DNA from: an uncultured Pirellula sp.
Lineage (GTDB): Bacteria; Planctomycetota; Planctomycetia; Pirellulales; Pirellulaceae
Assembly (NCBI GenBank): GCA_903930765.1
Contig: CAIYZV010000392.1
Location: 1 to 44,454, forward strand
Reading direction: 5' to 3'
Length of the DNA: 44,454 nucleotides
Shown: piece after piece, positions 25,550 through 34,855 of the stretch
Position numbering within the stretch: the stretch's first letter is position 1
Layout of the letters: each line of letters opens with the position of its first letter
The notes under the pieces: generated by a model
Told to the model about the DNA's origin: nothing
What the model saw: the letters and a program-made list of their open reading frames with translations, nothing else
Databases searched by the model: none
Made by a program: the position numbers and the translations under genes

Positions 25550-26206
25550 ATGAGAATCGTTTTATCCAGTCCGTCCAAGCAACATCGATCGCGACGAGGT
25601 GCGTCCAACTCGATTTCCCTCGTGTTGGCGATGCCGTTCTACCTATGCATCTCTGCCCTGGCGGTTGAGATTGTCATGTTGGGGATCAATCAAAACGCGT
25701 TGATGACCGCGGTCGATCGCGCCGCTGCACAAGCCAAGCAGTGGGTTCCGCATCGAGACTCACTCAGGGAACATTCGAGTTCCTGGGAACAGCAAATCCA
25801 TCGTGAAGTGTGCAAATCTCTGTTGCCCTATGCCGTGACCCGGGAACGACCGAACGATCAATCAACCGACAACGATATCCGACGCCAACTTCAGGAATCG
25901 CAATTCCACTCCCGCATGACGGAGCATTACGCCGTTCGCTGGAATCGAATCGCCGCTGCGACCAAGGTCTGGGTGGAGGAAGAACCCAGCACAGGCCCCT
26001 ATCAGAAACTCACGATCCACGTCTCCTACGAATCCCCATTCTGGACCCCGGTGATCGGTCGCATCATGGGAACCGAATCGGAATCAGGAGCGAACTACTA
26101 CGTTTGGAAATTGCACCAAACGAATCAAATCGCGGTCCTCAAAAACCAGTGGAAGCGAACCAACCTCGGTATCGAATTCAACCCCTTCCAAGCAACGAAA
26201 CTCTAA
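25550..26206 (+). CDS. TadE-like pseudopilin
   Basis: A 218-residue protein. A basic leader (KQHRSRRGASNSIS) precedes a hydrophobic helix at about 24-46 (ISLVLAMPFYLCISALAVEI), as in TadE/TadF. The rest (about 170 residues) is a soluble, probably periplasmic domain. The Glu at +5 of the prepilin site is not in the usual place, so processing is uncertain. I prefer ATG 25550, which begins with the basic leader; an in-frame ATG at 25499 would overlap the preceding small gene by 41 bases. TadE/F/G proteins are minor pilus components needed for assembly. Confidence 0.7.
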   Translation: MRIVLSSPSKQHRSRRGASNSISLVLAMPFYLCISALAVEIVMLGINQNALMTAVDRAAAQAKQWVPHRDSLREHSSSWEQQIHREVCKSLLPYAVTRERPNDQSTDNDIRRQLQESQFHSRMTEHYAVRWNRIAAATKVWVEEEPSTGPYQKLTIHVSYESPFWTPVIGRIMGTESESGANYYVWKLHQTNQIAVLKNQWKRTNLGIEFNPFQATKL

Positions 26207-26248
26207 CAACAACTCTTTCAAATATTCCCCTTTCCTTCGTGGTGCATT

Positions 26249-27814
26249 ATGGCTCGCTTTCAATCAATCACCTCCATCAGAAACAGCCTCCCAGCTTCTT
26301 CCTTGCACGATGATGATCGCGGTTCGATCGCAGTCGGACACATTTTCTGGGTATTGATCGCAGCATGCTTTATGTCCTTGTTCTTCAACGCGGGCTATGC
26401 GACCAAAAAGAAAAACGACTCTCAACGTCCCGCGATGGCCATCAGCCAGTCCGTAGGCGTGTGGAAAGCTCGCGGAATGAACGTGGTCGCCTCGCACCAG
26501 CATTTGCAAGGGGAACTAGCCGCGATGGTGGTCATCCATCACGCGATCGGTGGCGATGCACTCGACGAACATCATCGCGGAAACACCCGGATGCAGGATG
26601 CGGCTTTGGACGTCGGATTTGGACTAGCAACGATCGTCGGTGCTCCGACACCTTACTATTCGCGAGTCCGCCAACCGGTTTACGCAGGCGCGACCCTTCT
26701 GAAAGCACACAAAATCAACAAGTCCTCGCTTGCGGCTACTTATGTGGCCAAGTTCTTTGCAAAGATCTATACAGGCGATACGTCGGCCCTCGACGCCTTC
26801 GAGAACCAACTAGGCCGTGAATGGGAAGCCCTTCGACGTCTTTACCAGCAAGCCCGAAATATGGTCGCATTGAAGCAATCGATCATGAAAACCATCCTTA
26901 CCGAGTCGAACCGTCAAATGCATCGGATCATCGAGGATATCCCTTCGCTGGCGATGCGCACCGCAAAAGAAATCGCCCATCGCTACGACGTCAAATTGCA
27001 TATCCCACCAGAGGATTTGAGGCTACCCGTCGAAGTGGATCCTTATACCACGCTACAGGGCCCACCAGCTGGTTATGACCCACCGCAAGACTGCGACTGC
27101 GACACCGAGAGAGCTGACAATCCACGTTACCAGATGGTCAAAACCTCGCAGCTCGCCCGTTCCTCATTCCCGTGGGTAAACTACCACCGAACTGCGATGA
27201 TTCGGAGATTGCTTCTCCGAGCGCCTCTCAGTTTGGCGTGGAAGTACTACCACGATGAAGCAGCTGGCAATTCGCGCGTGATTTACGATCGATTGCTTAA
27301 GGACCACGGTGTACGCATGGTGGTCATGCCGACGAAGGTTGCACCTGACAAGGGTTGGGAGGATTGGACCTTCGAAGAGCATTCCAACCTCGCCGACAAA
27401 CACCTCACCGCGATGGTGCTGACAGGCCAGGAGCTGAAAGATCCCATGGGCAGCCCATTCCTGTTCCGTAAACCGGAAATGGAGACCTGGGTCCGATGGG
27501 ATGCGGTCATGCTCAAAAACGACAACCCGCAGCACCGTCCCAAGCAACGTATCGACTTGCTCGGTTGCAAACGGATCGTTCCTAGTCGCCAAGCTGTCGT
27601 TGGCTACGACACGCTGGCCTGGGACCAATCCAAGGATCGGGTCTCCGAGCTCGTGGGCAACGGTATTCCTCATGTCTTCCCAAAGATCCGTAATGCATGG
27701 AACTTTACCCCAACCGCCGTCACCGATTTTCAAAACAATCGCATGCGCGAGGCGAATTTGCCAAGCTGGGCAGAGGATATGCAAAAGGTTCTTCCAAATA
27801 CACTTAACCCCTAG
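26249..27814 (+). CDS. TadG-like pilus-associated protein
   Basis: A 521-residue protein with the TadG/TadE N-terminus: DDDRGSIAVGHIFWVLIAAC at about 21-40, Gly followed by SIAVG, so the prepilin-type Glu is Gly here. A membrane helix at about 28-48 is followed by a large soluble region with no domain I recognise. It has an acidic Cys cluster (CDCDTE near 285) and is rich in basic and aromatic residues. TadG proteins anchor the pilus machine to the envelope. It follows the TadE-like gene by 42 bp. Function is assigned by position and N-terminus only. Confidence 0.62.
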   Translation: MARFQSITSIRNSLPASSLHDDDRGSIAVGHIFWVLIAACFMSLFFNAGYATKKKNDSQRPAMAISQSVGVWKARGMNVVASHQHLQGELAAMVVIHHAIGGDALDEHHRGNTRMQDAALDVGFGLATIVGAPTPYYSRVRQPVYAGATLLKAHKINKSSLAATYVAKFFAKIYTGDTSALDAFENQLGREWEALRRLYQQARNMVALKQSIMKTILTESNRQMHRIIEDIPSLAMRTAKEIAHRYDVKLHIPPEDLRLPVEVDPYTTLQGPPAGYDPPQDCDCDTERADNPRYQMVKTSQLARSSFPWVNYHRTAMIRRLLLRAPLSLAWKYYHDEAAGNSRVIYDRLLKDHGVRMVVMPTKVAPDKGWEDWTFEEHSNLADKHLTAMVLTGQELKDPMGSPFLFRKPEMETWVRWDAVMLKNDNPQHRPKQRIDLLGCKRIVPSRQAVVGYDTLAWDQSKDRVSELVGNGIPHVFPKIRNAWNFTPTAVTDFQNNRMREANLPSWAEDMQKVLPNTLNP

Positions 27815-27951
27815 AGCCAATGGAACGATGCTCAGGTCAATGACTGCATGGAACTCTACCTCGGTGGTGTGCCGTCAGCACCATGGCATCCCCGATTATC
27901 GGTTCAAGATCTAAGCCTGGGTGTCACCGATTTATATAGCAAAAGGATTCG

Positions 27952-28542
27952 ATGATGACGAGTAACAGAACGCGACTTCAGAACCTGCGATGGTCGAAAT
28001 CAGGTTTGCTCCGCCCCCGTCGAACTCGACGGCAGCAATTGCCATACGGCAATGCCTCGTTGGAAATGGTCCTGATCATGCCGTTGACCCTAGTAGTCAT
28101 CATGATCTTTTTCTGGATGTCGCGAACGTTTTCGGCCAAGCACGGTTCGACGATCGAATCGAATCGCGATGTGCACGAGCGGGCGATGGTGGTGGAGTAC
28201 ACGGGGAATGACCGTCGCACCGAAGCCGTCCCTGGATTGCGCCAATCGGACCTCGAGTATTTCCTATCAAAGTGGCCTAGCCGCAAGAACCTGCGTAAGG
28301 GATTGGTGGAAGGCAAGGGCGAGGTCGATTCGGGAAAAGGTGTATTGTCGCACCAAGAGGGTGCGGGTAGCGCGGAGTCGACCGACTGGCTGCTCACCGA
28401 CACATGGCAGCATGCGTTCATCTTTCCGAAGAGTGCTGGGGAGCAACCGATGATGACCCTTCCGAAAACCATCCCATCGATTCTGCCGCGAGGCACGGGC
28501 GAAGTACACCCCAACACCTTCCGCCAATTGCTCAACTTCTAA
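27952..28542 (+). CDS. TadE-like pseudopilin
   Basis: A 196-residue protein with a long basic leader (about 33 residues) ending in YGNASLEMVLIMPLTLVVIM: Gly, then NASLE with Glu at +5, and a hydrophobic helix, the TadE pattern. The remaining 130 residues are soluble and not recognised. AGGATTCG precedes tandem ATGs at 27952 and 27955; either could be used. It is the last gene of the plus-strand Tad arm. The 137 bases between it and the TadG-like gene hold no gene that I can support. Confidence 0.7.
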   Translation: MMTSNRTRLQNLRWSKSGLLRPRRTRRQQLPYGNASLEMVLIMPLTLVVIMIFFWMSRTFSAKHGSTIESNRDVHERAMVVEYTGNDRRTEAVPGLRQSDLEYFLSKWPSRKNLRKGLVEGKGEVDSGKGVLSHQEGAGSAESTDWLLTDTWQHAFIFPKSAGEQPMMTLPKTIPSILPRGTGEVHPNTFRQLLNF

Positions 28543-28770
28543 CGAGCCTATCGAAGCGAGTACCCTGACAGCCGCGATGCATCAACTCCGTTGTGTTGTC
28601 CCTGTTATCCATTGTGGCACGACACTCTGCCGTCGTCCTCCAACACAGACAAGCGATTAGCGCACTATGGTGGCCTTGCGAAGCTCGTGGAGTTGAGAGA
28701 CCATCGGGAATTAACAAAACTCGAAATGGCATCAATACATCATTTCAAAATAACGATTCCAAAAACATCG
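28543..28770. other. Intergenic stretch, no gene seen
   Basis: Lies between the convergent ends of the Tad plus arm and the kinase-STAND-FGE gene. AT-richer than its surroundings. No ORF, terminator or RNA is supported. Confidence 0.4.
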
Positions 28771-28909
28771 CGAGCGGGGGCATAGCCCCCTGCACCCCAG
28801 ACTTTCAAAACCGCTACGCCTGCGGTCTACGGCACCTCCGGTCGCCGCTCCGCGCTCCCTCCGTGCCTGCGACCCCAGGCTCCGCTCTCCTGGACCTGCG
28901 CGGCTCCGC
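28771..28909 (-). repeat. GC-rich hairpin-bearing element downstream of the FGE domain
   Basis: About 140 bases with far higher GC than the adjoining 230 bases. It contains a perfect hairpin GGGGGC-ATA-GCCCCC (28776-28790), a smaller CCGC/GCGG hairpin (about 28811-28825), and short repeated CTCCGC words. It starts directly after the stop of the kinase-STAND-FGE gene. The look is that of a dispersed GC-rich element, or of the stem-loop tail found after diversity-generating-retroelement target genes. No second copy occurs in this window. Confidence 0.45.
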
Positions 28910-31900
28910 CTACTTGGGGATTCCGGATGGGGAACTCAGGGCAAGGCGCAAGCCGCTGCCGTGGCTGCGGAGGCCCGGCGTGAGCCAGTACCGGGGCACC
29001 GACCGACAATTCGCGGCCACGCCGCCCCAACTACCGCCACTGGACACGCGGGCCGAGCCCACTTCCAAATCCCAACACCACTCCTGGACGTTGCCATGCA
29101 TGTCGTGCAGTCCCCAGGCATTCGGAAGCTTCTTGCCACTCGGTGATGCCAGCTTCGATGGAATCATCTGACAATAAGCCGTTAGCAGCGCTTCATCGTT
29201 CCCGGGACTCCATTCCGTATCACTACCAGACCGACACGCATACTCCCATTCCAATCCCCTCGGCAACCGGTACCCATTCGCTCCCTCCACCTCTTCCCAC
29301 TTGTCCACTTCGATCTCGCGATCAGCGTAATCCTTGATCTTCTCTTTCCCAACGCAACGATACGCAGGTGTACGGCCTTCCCGTTGACTGAGCCAATTGC
29401 AGTACATCACCGCATCGTACCAACTCACGCTCTGGGCCGGATGGTCCATCGTCGGACTGGTCTCTTTGTAGGCGTAAAGCTCGGATTCCTTTCGATCTTG
29501 CGGCTTCTCGCCTGCGTAACTCTGATCGTTGATAAACGCCTCGAACTCCCCACGCGTGACCTCGCGATTTGCAAGCCAATACGGTTGTTCGGGTACATTG
29601 GAGCGCTCAGCCGCTAATTTCACGAACCGAGGATCAGCGTGCAGAACGAATAGGTCAGGATCGGAACGCATCTGATTACGGGATGAGTCATTCCCCTGAC
29701 TCCAACGCTCCAGAAGACCAACCGATCGGTCCATCCAACCGCGTTTTTCCTCGGCAGTCGACGACTCACTCGCAGCAAACAACGCTGCTGCGCACGCCAA
29801 ATTGTAAAGTACTCTGAAATCTGCGAACTCTGTACCCGCAAGCCCTTGTTCCAGTCTCGCGACGGCGGCTTCCTTGCGACCTAGCCAAAGGGGCACGAGG
29901 CTCTCGACATAGTCGCGATAAACGGCATCGGGTTCGGTCGCAGACCACTGAGCCAGTGCCGCGTCCGCTTCCTCCGTCCGCTTCAACCGAGCCAATGCAA
30001 ACAGACGAAGCTGATCGATTGCACCACGCACGCCTGCCATGGAATCGTCCAATTCCATTTTCGATACCGCCTCGAGGTCCGCCAACGCATCGTCATACTG
30101 CCCAACGAGGAATAGGGATCTGCCGTGCCAATAAAAAAAATTGGCCTGAGCCTTTTGTTCCGGTGTTGCGCTCTCTATCTGCGACAGGGTCTGACGCACT
30201 TGTTCCAGCGGATCCGGTAGCGGCTTTAGCTCGACCGCGGGTGGTGTGATCCGCACGAACGTTACTCCTTGCGAGTTCTGCATCCAGTTGCGGCCATCGA
30301 CCATCTGCTCGGCATCAGGGAGGGTCGGCTCGGGGAGTTCCCACTGCCGCATCAGCCATGAGGAAGCGCTGTGTGTCGAACTGTCCGGAAGCGAATACCA
30401 CGTGGTCGCGAGTTCGGCGATGCGAGTTTTCTCTCCCTCCGCAATGCGTTTCAAAGGAATCTGACCCAAACCTAAACATACCGCCGAACGCAACGCTGGA
30501 CTGGGCGAGTCCTTGACAGTCGTGACTAATGCAGCGCGATTGAGTTCCCAACGAGGGAACTCGTCGATGAACCAAGTTCTTATTCCATGATCGGTCCGTC
30601 CCTCGAATTCCACCGCATCGATGGGTAGTGCCGTATCTCCGATACTCAACGCTGCTAATGCGAGGCGCGCTTTGCGGCGATAGAGCTCCGGCGTTGTACA
30701 TGCACTGGCCGCTTGTCGTAGCTTCTCTATCGATCCGACCGGATCGTGCCCCAGCGCCTCGACCAAGTTTCCTATATCCCGATCCTCGATCGCATCGATT
30801 TGCGAGATCAGGTAATCGACTTCCACCTGACCGAAACTGGACAAAGCGTACGCCAAGGAGAGTTTCTCCTGAGGTTCACTCGCAGCCGAATACCGACTCG
30901 CTAATTCCGGACGAATCAGATCGGGTCGTTGCATCTCGAGCAGCTTTTCGATATTCACCGGAACCGCTGGACCAAGCGTTTTCTGGAGCGAATCGAGGGC
31001 AACGGTGATTTTCTCCTGCTGGCTGCGAAGGCTCTGCTGCTGGAACAGAAATCCGGTGATGCCTCCTAAGATCAGGACGCAAGCGATCGAACTGCCCCAA
31101 TTCTTCGCATGCACGCGAGCCGCCCTTCGCATCAGAGACTGTTCTGGCACAGTCCAGCGTTTCTTGTCGGTCCAGCGACGGATCGACCACCACTCCCAGA
31201 GGGTCGGGAGTTGCTTGTTCTCAGGGTTAGCACTCCATACCGCCGACCGTTCAGTCAGTTTTAATTCCGCACGACCTTTTTTCGTCTCGCGCTGCTTTTG
31301 CGTCAGCCAATCGCGCAGCGAAGGGACCATGTAATCGTGAGCGAGTTGATAGTAGAGCGATTGTCTCAATCGCTCGGGAGTGTCGACGGTTGGCTCAGCT
31401 TCGGAACGATTGGGGACAATCGTTCTACGGTTGGCGTCCGTATCGGAATCGCTCGGGGCAATGGCACTCCCCTCATCGACCGGTGTGATCAATCGCAGGT
31501 TCTTATCGAGGATGTCGATCAACTCCTGAAATTCGCGCGGTTTATTTTCGTAACCAGCGGCCTTCTGCAGCGAAGCCGCACTTTGCATCGAGCCCTTGAT
31601 GTCGGTTCCAGTCGATGGGAGCAAGGCCGACAGCAGGCCTCGCACTGCTTCCTGATGCTGGCGATGCTGGATCGGCGCATGCCGCGATCCGAACATCTCC
31701 TCCAGGAAGGTTACCCCAACCCCTTCGATACCACCCACCTCACGCAACGCTGCCGTCGTCCAGTCTCGCGATTTCATCATGTCGGCCAAGATCGCAATGC
31801 GGACCGAAATCACCTTGCGATCCTGCGAAAGACCGTTGATCGCTTGGCGAACGAACTCGTTCTGGTCTTGGATCCATGCCTTCGTACTATCCGGGAGTTT

Positions 31901-33610
31901 GCCATAGGCCTTGCCGAACAAGCCCAACACCTTAGACGCATGATCCAGGTCGAACAGATCGACCAACGCGCTGTTGTCGCGTTCGAGGATCGGGATATCC
32001 AACTCTCTTAAGAATCGGCTGACCGAGATCCAGAAGTCGTCTCGCACCATGACAATAGCTTGAATGGCACCTCCATCGCATTCCAGCAGAGCATCGGTCA
32101 GGGATGTTTTGGCATAATCCGGCTCTGCAAAGAGCCATTGCTCAAACTGATCCAGAACCAGCAGCAGTTTGCCACCCGAGGGAACCAGTTTGCGACGGCG
32201 AATGACACTGAGGATTTCCTTGAGCGATCCTCCCTCGGCATCTGGAATCGCTTTGCGTACGGCACGCAGCAAGCGGGTTTCCGTATCGTCGGGTGTTGCC
32301 TCGAGATAGATCGGGATAATCTTGGGACTCAAGCGCGGCAGAAGGCCTGCTTTCATGAGCGAGGATTTGCCGCAACCTGAAGGGCCGTAGACCAGCCCGA
32401 CCTTGAACGTTTTTTCTGGGTCTGTCTCTTCGATACGCGTCTTCCAAAATCGAAGCCCTTCCGGCAGCCCCTCGCGATCGAACGGGCCGGGAAGGAGTTC
32501 TAAGAAAAAGCTAGCGTCCGAAGCGTCGAAGGAGCGGAGACCTTTGGGAACAATTCGCGTGGGACCAGTTCGCTGCGAATCCGACCCGCGAGCCGCGAGT
32601 TCCGCTGTGTTTGGCGTTAAAGGACTGGCAGGAGTGACACCCACCGGAATGGGCATCGAGGAGGGGCGCACACCTGGGGTCGGGGCGTGGTTCGAGAGTA
32701 TCCATCGTATCTCTTCGGCAAAGTCTCTTGCGACGGTGAAACGGTCGCTCGCACGACGCGATAACGCCTTCATGCAGATACGCTCTAAGTCGACTGTAAG
32801 CGAATCATCAAAAAGCCTCGGGCTTCGAACCTCTTCATTGGCAACCAACCTCATCAAATCGAGCGGATTATCGGATCGGAATGGACGACGACCCGTCAGT
32901 AACTCATAGAGGACGACACCAAGGCTATAAATGTCGCTTCGATAACCAACGCGGTGCCCTTCGCCGCGGGCTTGTTCTGGGCTCATGTAGGCAGGGGTAC
33001 CCGCCGATTCACCTGACCTTCTCTGATCGCTCTCGCGCAGAGCAATACCAAAATCGGTGAGATAGGGGCGGTCTCGTCGATCTATGAGGATGTTGGCTGG
33101 TTTCACATCGCGATGCACTAGCCCCTTCGAATGCGCATGGTTGAGAGCATCCGCGATTTGTTCGACGATCCGAAGCGAGAGGATACGGTCAGGCCGATCC
33201 ACTTTGATTCGAGTAGCAAGATCCGCTCCATCAATTAGTTTGGAGACGACGAAAAAATCACCCTTCGCTGTTTGGCCTACATCGTAGACAGGAACAATGG
33301 CCGGGTGGTCGAGAGCCGCGACAATCTGGGCCTCGTTGAGGAAGCCTTGCTTCGTCGAGGAATCAAGCTTTGAACCGAGCGTTACTTTGATGGCAACATC
33401 GCGCTTGAGTTGGTCATCGATCGCACGGTAAACCTCACCGAATCCACCGCGGCCTAAGAGAGAGATCACTCGATAGCGACCAAACCGCCGGTCGCTCACA
33501 TCGAAATCGTTGGACCCCGTCACCGCGGTATCTTGAGACTCTCTCGGCTTCTGAGTGGTGTATTCAAAATCGCTGGTATGCCCAGGATCATTCGCGTCTG
33601 GAGTTGGCAT
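28910..33610 (-). CDS. Ser/Thr kinase fused to STAND ATPase, TM, TPR and FGE-sulfatase domain
   Basis: A 1566-residue multidomain protein. The kinase spans about 44-305 and looks active: GRGGFGEV 53-60, Lys75, HRDVKPAN 166-173, DFG 186-188, SPEQ 210-213. A STAND-like NTPase follows, with Walker A GPSGCGKSS 409-417 and Walker B LLLVLDQFE 482-490. A membrane segment lies near 825-845 (IACVLILGGITGFLF). TPR-like repeats come next, and the final 240 residues form a formylglycine-generating-enzyme (sulfatase-modifying) domain: LANREVTRGEFEAFI, VSWYDAVMYCNWLSQREGRT, YRLPRGLEWEYACR, LHDMHGNVQEWCWD. The FGE fold here is more likely a binding module than an enzyme. The C-terminal 35 codons resemble a retroelement-diversified region. 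The gene stands alone, divergent from the LEPR-like gene. Confidence 0.92.
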   Translation of the reverse strand: MPTPDANDPGHTSDFEYTTQKPRESQDTAVTGSNDFDVSDRRFGRYRVISLLGRGGFGEVYRAIDDQLKRDVAIKVTLGSKLDSSTKQGFLNEAQIVAALDHPAIVPVYDVGQTAKGDFFVVSKLIDGADLATRIKVDRPDRILSLRIVEQIADALNHAHSKGLVHRDVKPANILIDRRDRPYLTDFGIALRESDQRRSGESAGTPAYMSPEQARGEGHRVGYRSDIYSLGVVLYELLTGRRPFRSDNPLDLMRLVANEEVRSPRLFDDSLTVDLERICMKALSRRASDRFTVARDFAEEIRWILSNHAPTPGVRPSSMPIPVGVTPASPLTPNTAELAARGSDSQRTGPTRIVPKGLRSFDASDASFFLELLPGPFDREGLPEGLRFWKTRIEETDPEKTFKVGLVYGPSGCGKSSLMKAGLLPRLSPKIIPIYLEATPDDTETRLLRAVRKAIPDAEGGSLKEILSVIRRRKLVPSGGKLLLVLDQFEQWLFAEPDYAKTSLTDALLECDGGAIQAIVMVRDDFWISVSRFLRELDIPILERDNSALVDLFDLDHASKVLGLFGKAYGKLPDSTKAWIQDQNEFVRQAINGLSQDRKVISVRIAILADMMKSRDWTTAALREVGGIEGVGVTFLEEMFGSRHAPIQHRQHQEAVRGLLSALLPSTGTDIKGSMQSAASLQKAAGYENKPREFQELIDILDKNLRLITPVDEGSAIAPSDSDTDANRRTIVPNRSEAEPTVDTPERLRQSLYYQLAHDYMVPSLRDWLTQKQRETKKGRAELKLTERSAVWSANPENKQLPTLWEWWSIRRWTDKKRWTVPEQSLMRRAARVHAKNWGSSIACVLILGGITGFLFQQQSLRSQQEKITVALDSLQKTLGPAVPVNIEKLLEMQRPDLIRPELASRYSAASEPQEKLSLAYALSSFGQVEVDYLISQIDAIEDRDIGNLVEALGHDPVGSIEKLRQAASACTTPELYRRKARLALAALSIGDTALPIDAVEFEGRTDHGIRTWFIDEFPRWELNRAALVTTVKDSPSPALRSAVCLGLGQIPLKRIAEGEKTRIAELATTWYSLPDSSTHSASSWLMRQWELPEPTLPDAEQMVDGRNWMQNSQGVTFVRITPPAVELKPLPDPLEQVRQTLSQIESATPEQKAQANFFYWHGRSLFLVGQYDDALADLEAVSKMELDDSMAGVRGAIDQLRLFALARLKRTEEADAALAQWSATEPDAVYRDYVESLVPLWLGRKEAAVARLEQGLAGTEFADFRVLYNLACAAALFAASESSTAEEKRGWMDRSVGLLERWSQGNDSSRNQMRSDPDLFVLHADPRFVKLAAERSNVPEQPYWLANREVTRGEFEAFINDQSYAGEKPQDRKESELYAYKETSPTMDHPAQSVSWYDAVMYCNWLSQREGRTPAYRCVGKEKIKDYADREIEVDKWEEVEGANGYRLPRGLEWEYACRSGSDTEWSPGNDEALLTAYCQMIPSKLASPSGKKLPNAWGLHDMHGNVQEWCWDLEVGSARVSSGGSWGGVAANCRSVPRYWLTPGLRSHGSGLRLALSSPSGIPK
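28946..29041 (-). other. Putative DGR variable region in the FGE C-terminus
   Basis: The FGE tail reads GGSWGGVAANCRSVPRYWLT then PGLRSHGSGLRL. In known FGE-type DGR targets, the same frame GGSW...NCRS..R...TP..R....G.R is kept and Asn (AAC) codons of the template are diversified. Here the corresponding codons are CCC, TAC, CTC, GGC, CTC, AGC, CAC, GGC and AGC. All end in C, with the first two bases varied, as expected from adenine-specific mutagenesis of AAC. Adenine is about 9% in the 81 bases from 28946 to 29026. No reverse transcriptase or template repeat is visible in the window, so this is a candidate only. Confidence 0.45.
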
Positions 33611-33914
33611 CGGGAGGGCGAATATTCCGCTTCGGGTTGGTCGAACGGGCCTAACACAAAAGAATTTCTACCTGAACATCATAACCTCGCCCCTACGACA
33701 TCACCATCCAAGCAAGCCGCAGGTCGCAGCGATCCACGATTTCCCAGCAGAATCCAGTAGGGCCTGGGGGCCTGCGATGTCGCGTTCAATAAATTTTCAA
33801 TCTCACTTCCGGTTGGTCGGGAAATACCGCATCTCATTAACGTGGACGAACTCGCAACAGTTCCAACGAGAAACGACGTCCTAAAGCATCAAACCACCAT
33901 TGGGAGTACAGATC
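33611..33914. promoter_or_regulatory. Divergent promoter region
   Basis: Some 300 bases between the divergent kinase-STAND-FGE and LEPR-like genes. Both promoters presumably lie here. I see no clear hexamers, operators or ORF. Confidence 0.4.
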
Positions 33915-34619
33915 ATGACCAACACCAATCGCAAGACCAGAGCACTGAGCGTCGAGAACCTAGAAAATCGACAGTTGATGGCCGCAGACTTTGCATCCGC
34001 CGGTATTCAAGGGAATACCCTTGTCGTCAACGGCACCAACAATCGGGACGATATTCAAATCCTTCAAGTCAGCCCTACCATTATCCAAGTTCGAAATCTC
34101 GGCCGGGTAGTCGGAGACTTTTCAAACTCGGCAATCAGCAATGTCCAAGTCAATTTAAACGCTGGCAACGATCGAATCACGATGAACTTGAACCAGAAAT
34201 CGCTCGATCAAGTTTACATCAATATGGGTTCCGGCTCCAACGACACTGCAGTCCTCAGATTCGGCAACGTCAATACCCTGGTCACTGACGCGAAGGCTTC
34301 GTTAGGATCCTACGTTGAAATGCGAGGTACCGTTAATGCGAAAGCCTTCGTGGATTATGGTTCAGATCCGGGTGCAGATACATTCCTTGCGTACTCCTCT
34401 TCGATCGCAAGCCTTGAAGTGAAGATGGGTGGGGGTAAGGATCTATGCAGCTTACGAAACACCTCGGTGTCTAGTGCCAGCATTAACTTAGGAAGTGGCA
34501 ACGACACCTTCATCAACGACAGCTCCAATGTTGATAGCGGCACCATCGATGGTGGGGATGGGGGAAACACCTGGCGCGGTGCAAAATTCGGGCGAGGTGT
34601 TCGAGCAAGGAATTTCTAG
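33915..34619 (+). CDS. Exported protein with LEPR-XLL-like N-terminus and RTX-like repeats
   Basis: A 234-residue protein. Residues 10-24 (ALSVENLENRQLMAA) match the planctomycete LEPR-XLL-type N-terminal motif found on many large exported proteins. The body has loosely repeated beta-strand units with Asn/Gly/Asp turns: NLNAGNDRITMNL, NMGSGSNDTAVLRF, NLGSGNDTFIND and DGGDGGNTW. These look like degenerate hemolysin-type calcium-binding or right-handed beta-helix repeats. Such proteins are exposed on or released from the cell. ATG 33915 is preferred because GGAG lies eight bases before it. A symmetrical terminator follows. Confidence 0.78.
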   Translation: MTNTNRKTRALSVENLENRQLMAADFASAGIQGNTLVVNGTNNRDDIQILQVSPTIIQVRNLGRVVGDFSNSAISNVQVNLNAGNDRITMNLNQKSLDQVYINMGSGSNDTAVLRFGNVNTLVTDAKASLGSYVEMRGTVNAKAFVDYGSDPGADTFLAYSSSIASLEVKMGGGKDLCSLRNTSVSSASINLGSGNDTFINDSSNVDSGTIDGGDGGNTWRGAKFGRGVRARNF

Positions 34620-34640
34620 ACAAATGGCTCCATATCCGCC

Positions 34641-34675
34641 AAAAAGCACGATTGCAAGTCGCAACCGTGCTTTTT
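34641..34675 (+). terminator. Intrinsic terminator (possibly bidirectional)
   Basis: A 10-bp perfect stem AAAAAGCACG with CGTGCTTTTT around a 15-base loop gives a U tract on either strand. It lies 21 bp after the LEPR-like gene and ends its transcript. Confidence 0.8.
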
Positions 34676-34727
34676 CGCTTTGAGGCCAAGCAACTTTGTT
34701 AACCATCTCTTCGGTCTATCCTTTTCC

Positions 34728-34757
34728 TTGACAGCGGTCACCTTGAGGACTTACAGT
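34728..34757 (+). promoter_or_regulatory. Possible sigma-70 promoter for the DUF1592 gene
   Basis: TTGACA (34728-34733) and TACAGT (34752-34757) are separated by 18 bases, about 100 bases upstream of the start of the DUF1592 gene. The match to the consensus is good at -35 and fair at -10. Planctomycete promoters are poorly defined, so this is tentative. Confidence 0.35.
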
Positions 34758-34855
34758 AAAGCTCCCTCCGAAACCGGCGGCTTGAACGCACTCTCCCTCC
34801 CCGTGCTACGTTTCGTCCGCCCCTACGCTTCCTGCCGGACAACGCTGTGACGACC

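Noticed and set aside
27164-27820. 218-residue minus-strand ORF
   Set aside because: It lies antisense to the TadG-like gene and shows no domain or ribosome site.
27815-27951. Possible small gene between the TadG-like and last TadE-like genes
   Set aside because: A short protein-like stretch can be read, but there is no start with a ribosome site and no motif.
28827-29030. Minus-strand ORF spanning the GC-rich element and the FGE tail
   Set aside because: It is in another frame of the FGE coding sequence and reads into a repeat-like segment; Arg/Gly-rich low complexity.
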